DNA of 64,000 bases from Daphnia carinata (taxonomy: Eukaryota; Arthropoda; Branchiopoda; Diplostraca; Daphniidae): contig NC_081336.1 of assembly GCF_022539665.2 (NCBI RefSeq), positions 3,674,221 through 3,738,220 on the forward strand. Reading direction: 5' to 3'. The notes under the pieces are model-generated. The model saw only the letters and a program-made list of their open reading frames with translations, made no database searches and was not told where the DNA came from. A program made the translations under genes and the position numbers. Position 1 is the first letter of the stretch. Each line of letters begins with the position of its first letter. Positions 58,148-64,000 of the stretch are shown piece after piece.

Positions 58148-61080
58148 ATGAACTCCAATTTACAAGCAGATTCTTTCTTTTTTAATATAAAAATTCAAAT
58201 CCCGTTCGCTCAACACAAACAAAATTTGATCGGATAAAAATTTTTCATTTCCGGAACGTAATTTTCTTTTGCCCATTCGAGCTTTGGATAATTTATGTCT
58301 TTTCTTTTTCAACGTGTAAAACATCCATTGTGAATACACAAACCCACAGATTTGTATAATAATGAGCTGACATTGGGTCATTCCGCTTTCTTTTACACGA
58401 GCACCGGATCCATCTTTTTCCCGACCGATCACGGGTGGTCTTTCTCGGACCAGCGTTTCCAATTCGAGAGACGTTTCTATTACAAAGCAAAAAAAAAACA
58501 TGCATATTTAAAATGTTGTACACACACATACCTCAGCCGTTAATTGTTCGTACATTTTTGCACGGTTAACGGAATTACTTGAACCACTTCTTTTTTCAGA
58601 TTTAAATATGTTTCTCTTGCCCCGTCCAAACTTTCACTGGCCATTTACACGAAACGTGGCAGTCCATTCTTCTGAAATTTCTCTCTGTTTCTTCCGTTAA
58701 AATGTTCAATTACACACGAAGGCCGAAAGAGCTCACGTCGGGTAATAATAAAGCGCTTTTTCATTATCATCGTATGCACTTCATTACAGAAACTAACTTG
58801 TGGCATCATGAACTAATTGTGCACGTTTTTCGCCATGTCAAAAGTCGCTTTATTATTATTCATTCTGTACTACTCGCCTTTCACTCCCATTCTTTCCTTT
58901 CTCTTGCTAAGATGCTGCACTGTTGTATCACAACGAAACAGTCCTGTCTAGTCACAATCTTTTCCTTTCTTCTTTAAAATTTCCACCATCATCTATTTAA
59001 TAATTTTTTCTTTCCCCAGCCTGTAAGACGATGGCCTTATCGCATAACTACCTGCTGGTATAGCAAAAGCCTCCAGCCTCCGCGGCGGGACGTCCGCACA
59101 GATATGAACCGCTGATTCTTGGCTGTGTGTGAGCTACATGATTTCCGATTCATTAGAGCAGGACACGCAAACGAACTGCCATCCTCTACACGGATAGTAT
59201 ACAACCCACACGAAGCATTTTTGTTTTTTTTGTTTTTTTTAAACAAAAAATATGTATGCATTGAATTTACATACAACCCCATTCACCTCCATCTATTTTC
59301 GTGTGTGTCATCTTCGATATGTTGCGCTGTTTTCCCTTTTTGGGATTTTTCGTTCAACTTTTCGTTCGTTCGCGGCCAAAGAGGAGGAAAGTGTGCACAC
59401 GAAGCTGTAAAATGCAAGAAAATGGCCTAGAGTTTTTACAGAGTTTATATGACCTCAATGTGAAATGACCCTGTCGCTATAGTTTCTAAACAAAACATTT
59501 TTTAGCATAAAAATATATATAAGCAATTGATAACACGGGATGAGAGCATGGCTGTTCGAGAAAGGCGACCAGCAAAACATGAAGACCAACTGTCAGATCG
59601 AAAAGAGCGAACGAAGACGTGACCGCGGTACCGAAAAACAGCGCTTCTGAATCGGTCGTGATGTTGTGCTCCGATATGCAATGCACAAACTTAACATTGT
59701 ATACGAATTTGCATACGCGGGGAGTGAAACTATTATGGTATATACCTACTTTTCTCATTGTTTTCTAATTTTTTTTTCTTTCCCTCTCTTTCAGAAATGG
59801 TAGAACCCAAAAATAGAGAGAGCCCATCGTAAACATTTTAAGGAGAACGTCCCGAATCTTCGTCTTCTGAACGTGTTTCAATAGATCGAATCAAAGACAA
59901 AGAAGGGAAGAAAAAGAAAAAATTAATATCCACTCGCTTTCGTTCGTGATCATGTCAGCCGATTGAGAAAAAAAGAATCGAACAGTTAGAAAAAAAAAAA
60001 AAAGTATAGAAAACAGCAGTTCATTGTGCATGTCGGGTGCGCCTGTCACGACTACCGTCCGCACAATACGTTGCCTAATAGAAAATTGCTGGTTGAGTCC
60101 CTTTTTCTATGTGTGCATCGGTCGTTCTCGTGAATCCCGCGTTTTCGTAATTCTACATACAGCGTAACAGCAATGACATCGCACCATTGGAAATCAATGG
60201 ACAATTGTCTCTTAAGGAGGTGTACAGGTACAAATCCAAGGCAACTCGACTTGTTGACCTTGCGGTTCAGCTATAAGATAATAAATAGAAATTCTAATGC
60301 TTTTTTTTTTGTTGTTGTACTTCTTCTTTTGTTGCAATTTCATAGTGAGAAATGACATGACCTTTGTAATTCATTGAGTTGGAACATACGTTCATTTTTA
60401 GCTGTGAATCACGTCAGCTGGTTGTGGAAAATTGTACCACACGCAATTGTCGTGGTGAGGAAGATCCACTGTTCGTATCTATAACAAGAGCTAAAAATAG
60501 CCCATCAATTTGTGTCGATAAAGGAAAGAAACCAAAGTACACAAACGAACAAAAACAAATTCTATATAAAGCAGTCCCGCGTGAGGAGAGAAAACAAAAA
60601 AAAAAGGCCACGCACCATAACGAAAGAACCTTGATGTGGTCCGCACGCGAAGGAGGCCGATGAAAACGTGACGAATCAGAATGTAAAGGCCTTAAACACA
60701 CACGCTGTATCAATACATTAAATAATTGGACCACGGTTAAATAGCTTATAGGAGCGCGTGAACAGAGCACACAAATATACCTTATGGTATAGACTATGTG
60801 CGGTTTCATTATGCGTGAGTAACACGTGTTTCATAATAATGCCATTGAGAATAATAAGGAAACTCCGACTTGCAATCTGGCCGACTTTAATACAATTCAA
60901 TTCCCCTGCTGTTTTTGTCTTGAATTTTTGTTTTCGTTCGGAATTTGGGGGAGGAAAAATGTCACCAAACCAATGGGAAGAAGAACCAACTGCGAATAAT
61001 AACAATAGAAAAATTACAATAATTTATGCACAGGTTTGTTTCAATTCAAATAAAACGCGGGGCTTATTATGTAGAGCGTT
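58148..61080. other. intergenic region, no gene seen
   Basis: About 2.9 kb of AT-rich DNA with several homopolymer runs. Short open frames on both strands have no splice partners or known domains. Confidence 0.4.
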
Positions 61081-61088
61081 GGCTCTAG

Positions 61089-61125
61089 TATAAACTCGTG
61101 GGCAAGTAGCGCAATGCGATTCATT
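61089..61125 (+). promoter_or_regulatory. core promoter of gene 61185-61744
   Basis: TATAAAC at 61089-61095 and the initiator-like TCATT at 61121-61125, 32 bases apart. The same TCATT variant occurs before the last cuticle gene (63531-63535). The conserved spacing supports a real gene downstream. Confidence 0.6.
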
Positions 61126-61184
61126 CTGTCCCGCACTTGGCATTGAGACTTGTCAACATTTGCAATCGTGCAACACAATTCACG

Positions 61185-61744
61185 ATGAACAAGGTAAGTG
61201 TTTATCTCTTATCAACATATCATTAAAACACTCGTATTTTTTACTTAATTGTTAATAATATATGTGTGATGTAAAAAAAAAAAGGTCGTTCAGGTTATCA
61301 CATTAGCGGTCTTAATGGCAGTCACGACGTCAGCGCGACGCTGGCACGACCATTACATCCCTGATTCCTTGGCAATGGAAAATTCGCCACATATCAGCCG
61401 CGTTATGGTATACAATAATTACTTGAGTTCTCAGTTGATTAACATCTAGTACTATAAGGCATCCTGATATTTCATTTTAGCCACCACAGTCCTATCCTTC
61501 TGGCTGGTTTATCAAACGGGATTCGGATGTCCACCGTGAAACGACATTCACGTCCGGCGGTAGGCAGCCTATATCCAACAGTTACAGACATAGGGAAGCG
61601 AATCCAGCTGGCCTGAAACATCAAAGCTCAATCGATAACGTTGGCGGTTTCTTTGATAATCGAAGATTTCTGACCGATCTTTCGGATAACAAACGTCGTC
61701 AATCTTTCGAGCGATTTCACCCAACGAGGATTGTGCTAGGATAA
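61185..61744 (+). CDS. novel small secreted protein with cuticle-gene exon plan
   Basis: Three exons are inferred from splice sites: 61185-61193 (ATG AAC AAG), 61285-61407 and 61481-61744 (TAA). Both introns are phase 0, giving about 131 residues. Exon 2 encodes a signal-like stretch (VVQVITLAVLMAVTTSA), then RRWHDHYIPDSLAMENSPHI. Exon 3 starts PPQSYPSGWFIKRDSD and is rich in Arg, Asn and Ser, with dibasic sites (KR, NRRF, NKRRQSF). No R&R core or YP repeat is present. Promoter type, micro-exon, phases and position all match the cuticle genes. From the Trp of exon 3 to an SYR word is 28 residues, exactly the R&R spacing (W..K..SYR), so a strongly diverged R&R module is possible. A secreted peptide precursor is the alternative. 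I do not recognise the family. Confidence 0.6.
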
Positions 61745-63498
61745 AAGAGCCAATCCTATAATCTTGACTGTCCACTTTATCCTTAAACGTCTTGCGAGTT
61801 TCGAGAAATAATTTGATGGATTTAATGGGCGGTGATTCTAATCCGCCTCTCGTTGTACCGCTCAAAGAAACATGGATGTGCGTTTAGCTGCCACTTTCGA
61901 AAGATTCGATTGGTTCATTGATATCATCACTTACGAAGCTAATTCTTTTCCCACTTCGCACTTGATCACACCCATTCACTCAGTATATATATATATATAT
62001 ATTATTTTTTTTTTTTCTTAACCGTCCTCGAAAACCCGTGCCGAATGTGGCGAATTCACGATTTCTCCTTTTTGGCCGATTATAATCGCAGCCGATTGCG
62101 GCAGAGAACGTTTGAAAGTTTTTGTTTCCTATAATTACTATTTATGAAAAATTTGTAATAAATGTGGAATGCAATTAGATTTTGCGGCCATGCAAAATAT
62201 TTCCAGCAAAAAAAAAAAGAGCCTTTGACAGGCCATCGGTTGAATCAGTGTTACTCTTATTAGATAGGCGGGATTTTGAAGTGCACTTCGGCTTTCTCTT
62301 GAAAAGCCTTTAACGACCTACTCGAGAGTTCGCACGATTCCCGAATGAAAATGACGAATCGGATCGATAATGGACGATTAGCGAACCGCCCCATTGTCCG
62401 ATATTATCACGTGAACGTGCCGATTTGTTTTTTTTTTAAATCAACCGTTATTGCGGTACAACTAAATCGTTGGCTCTTTCGTGTGTGTTAGCCAACCCAA
62501 ATTTTAGACAGGAATTTCAGAAAGAGATGGCATCGTTTCAGATTCACACGGCTGTCCCGTTACGTATACGCACTTTTCAAAACGTCAGTAAAAGAATGAA
62601 AAGTAATTAGAAAAAGAAGAAAGTGAATCCAGACCAGACGTGAAGAAACAGTAGGGAACATGCAGGAGGCTGATGTATAAGAACATTCACGGCCAGAGAA
62701 AACATTTTTTGGCAGGAGCAGGTTGAATAAGAGAATGTATGGAAGATCTGGAACAAGATGAAGACAAATAAGGTGCACAATATAATCATATAATAGTCCT
62801 ATTTTTTTCACACACACAAAAGGGTTTTTTCACGGCCTTTTGGGGAAAGTGGAGTCGGGATGTGTACTCGCCAACGACGCCGACGTGATTGTATTACATA
62901 ACAATCGCATAGAAGCAGCAATGCGTTACATTTCTTCTTTTTTTTTTAGCCTTCACTTGGCTAAGCGATTGGCTCGCGGGTGTCATCGGAAATAGAAAGT
63001 GTTGCATCCTACATTTTTTATTATAGGTTTCGGGAAAAACTACATTTCATAAAAAATAAATCTAGAAGCTTCATAAACTAGGGCGGGCTACGTTATATAC
63101 CATGAATTCGTCACGTAATCAACGAAGGAAAAAATTCGATAGCCACCAATTTATTTTGAATAGCTTTGCCCCACAATGCATTAGAGCTTTTGTGGGCTAT
63201 ACATACCTACCGCAAATGCGCAATTATCGGAAACCCATCGCCATAAAAAATTATACGATCGGATTCCCAAAATGTCGGCCAATGACGTGTATTATGCGCC
63301 ATGTATAGCGTCTCACTCGGTCAACGAAAGTTCTGGAGAAAAAAAAACAAAACAGGGATAGCTGTTCGACGTGCGCGTGGCTTCTTCGTATAACAAATAA
63401 TTACATGTTTGGTTTTCAGTGGCCACCTGTGTGAACGACGTATGAGGTCTACCGAAACGGAAAGTGGAATGCATCACGTTTGAAAGGAATGCCTTTAG
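61745..63498. other. intergenic region with TA microsatellite
   Basis: A (TA)n run lies at about 61985-62003, followed by a T-run. No further gene, RNA or repeat array was recognised before the last promoter. Confidence 0.45.
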
Positions 63499-63535
63499 TA
63501 TAAAGAGCCGATGCGATTCATAGCCAACCATCATT
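63499..63535 (+). promoter_or_regulatory. core promoter of cuticle gene starting 63585
   Basis: TATAAAGA at 63499-63506 and TCATT at 63531-63535, 32 bases apart. Confidence 0.65.
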
Positions 63536-63584
63536 CACTTGCACTTTCTTGCAAACGAAAAATCAAGTCTCTTCATTCACAAAA

Positions 63585-64000
63585 ATGAACAAGGTATGCA
63601 AAAATGTTCTTTTTACAACACTAGGTTCATATTTAGCCCTCAAACGATGCATTTTTGTGGGTGCCTATCCGCGATGGGTTCATTTTTAACAATAATTAAT
63701 TCCTCTTCTTAGTTCATCATTGCTGCTGCGTTGCTGATGACTGTTGCTGTTGCTGCGGCTGCACCACAATCCTACCCTTCTGAGGCCAGCTCCAAGCCCT
63801 CCTACGATGACGTAAGCTTCAGTAAAATCTAAGTTACCTGTGATGTCATACTACAAATGGCGTTTAATCTTAGGCTCCAATGCCGTACAGTTTCGACTGG
63901 AGCGTGAAAGATGAGGAGAGCAAGAACGACTACGGCCACAAGGAGAGCAGCGATGGCAAAGTCGTGACCGGATCTTACCGCGTTGCCTTACCCGACGGAC
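63585..64000 (+). CDS. R&R cuticular protein, 3' end beyond the window
   Basis: Partial gene. Exons are 63585-63593 (ATG AAC AAG), 63713-63811 and 63874 to beyond 64000. Exon 2 encodes the signal core FIIAAALLMTVAVAAAAP and a short linker SYPSEASSKPSYDD. Exon 3 begins APMPYSFDWSVKDEESKNDYG and reaches GSYRVALPDG of the R&R core before the window ends. The linker end SYDD, followed by GTAAG, resembles the exon 2 end of 2807-3818 (DSYDD). The gene continues to the right, so the array is longer than this window. Confidence 0.9.

Overview
This is eukaryotic nuclear DNA, very probably from a crustacean and most likely a Daphnia-type cladoceran. The evidence is short GT-AG introns (about 50-80 bases in the two housekeeping-type genes), AT-rich spacers, TATA boxes followed at a fixed distance by a TCAGT-type initiator, and above all a tandem array of secreted cuticular proteins with a Rebers-Riddiford (R&R, chitin_bind_4) domain in a Tyr/Pro/Ala/Lys-rich background. 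The species is an inference; no marker gene fixes it.

Layout. Thirteen R&R cuticle genes are recognisable: 2807-3818(+), 5438-6325(-), 10153-10683(+), 14967-15846(+), 16724-20057(+), 23365-24472(+), 26335-27604(+), 37113-37931(+), 48919-49639(+), 50565-51654(+), 54099-55191(+), 57670-58147(+), and 63585-64000(+, cut by the window end). All share one plan: a 2-3 codon micro-exon (ATG AAA, ATG CAG, ATG AAC AAG, ATG AAT AAG or ATG AAG AAG), a second exon with the rest of the signal peptide plus a Tyr/Pro linker, and a third exon starting just before the R&R motif (usually ..MPYSF or MPFSF) and running through the low-complexity tail. All introns are phase 0. A fourteenth gene, 61185-61744(+), has the same promoter and exon plan but encodes a basic secreted protein with no clear R&R domain.

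The array is interrupted twice. From about 27.6 to 37 kb lies a repeat-rich island with a 34-bp minisatellite, two diverged ~680-bp direct repeats, a 340-bp TTAA-flanked foldback element that looks like a piggyBac-type MITE, and GTCGGGCTTA motifs that also occur at the left edge of the window. From 39.1 to 47.3 kb are two minus-strand multi-exon genes. One is a strawberry-notch (SNO/SBNO) helicase-like gene whose 5' part reads, through an in-phase 66-base intron, into a membrane-anchored Tudor domain like TDRKH/Papi. The other is a complete 12-exon CD36/scavenger receptor class B gene. An intron-containing tRNA-Thr(CGT) lies at 49980-50077.

The cuticle genes probably supply chitin-binding structural proteins to the exoskeleton. 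Three of them (5438-6325, 14967-15846, 16724-20057) form a subfamily with an acidic Val/Glu/Ala tail. Two show coding damage or possible sequence errors: a one-base frameshift in the ~1000-residue gene at 16724-20057 and a TAC-to-TAA stop in 37113-37931. The most unusual object is the predicted TM-Tudor-SNO fusion at 39142-43389.

All exon boundaries were set by eye from splice consensus, reading frame and family alignment, with no transcript data or database search.
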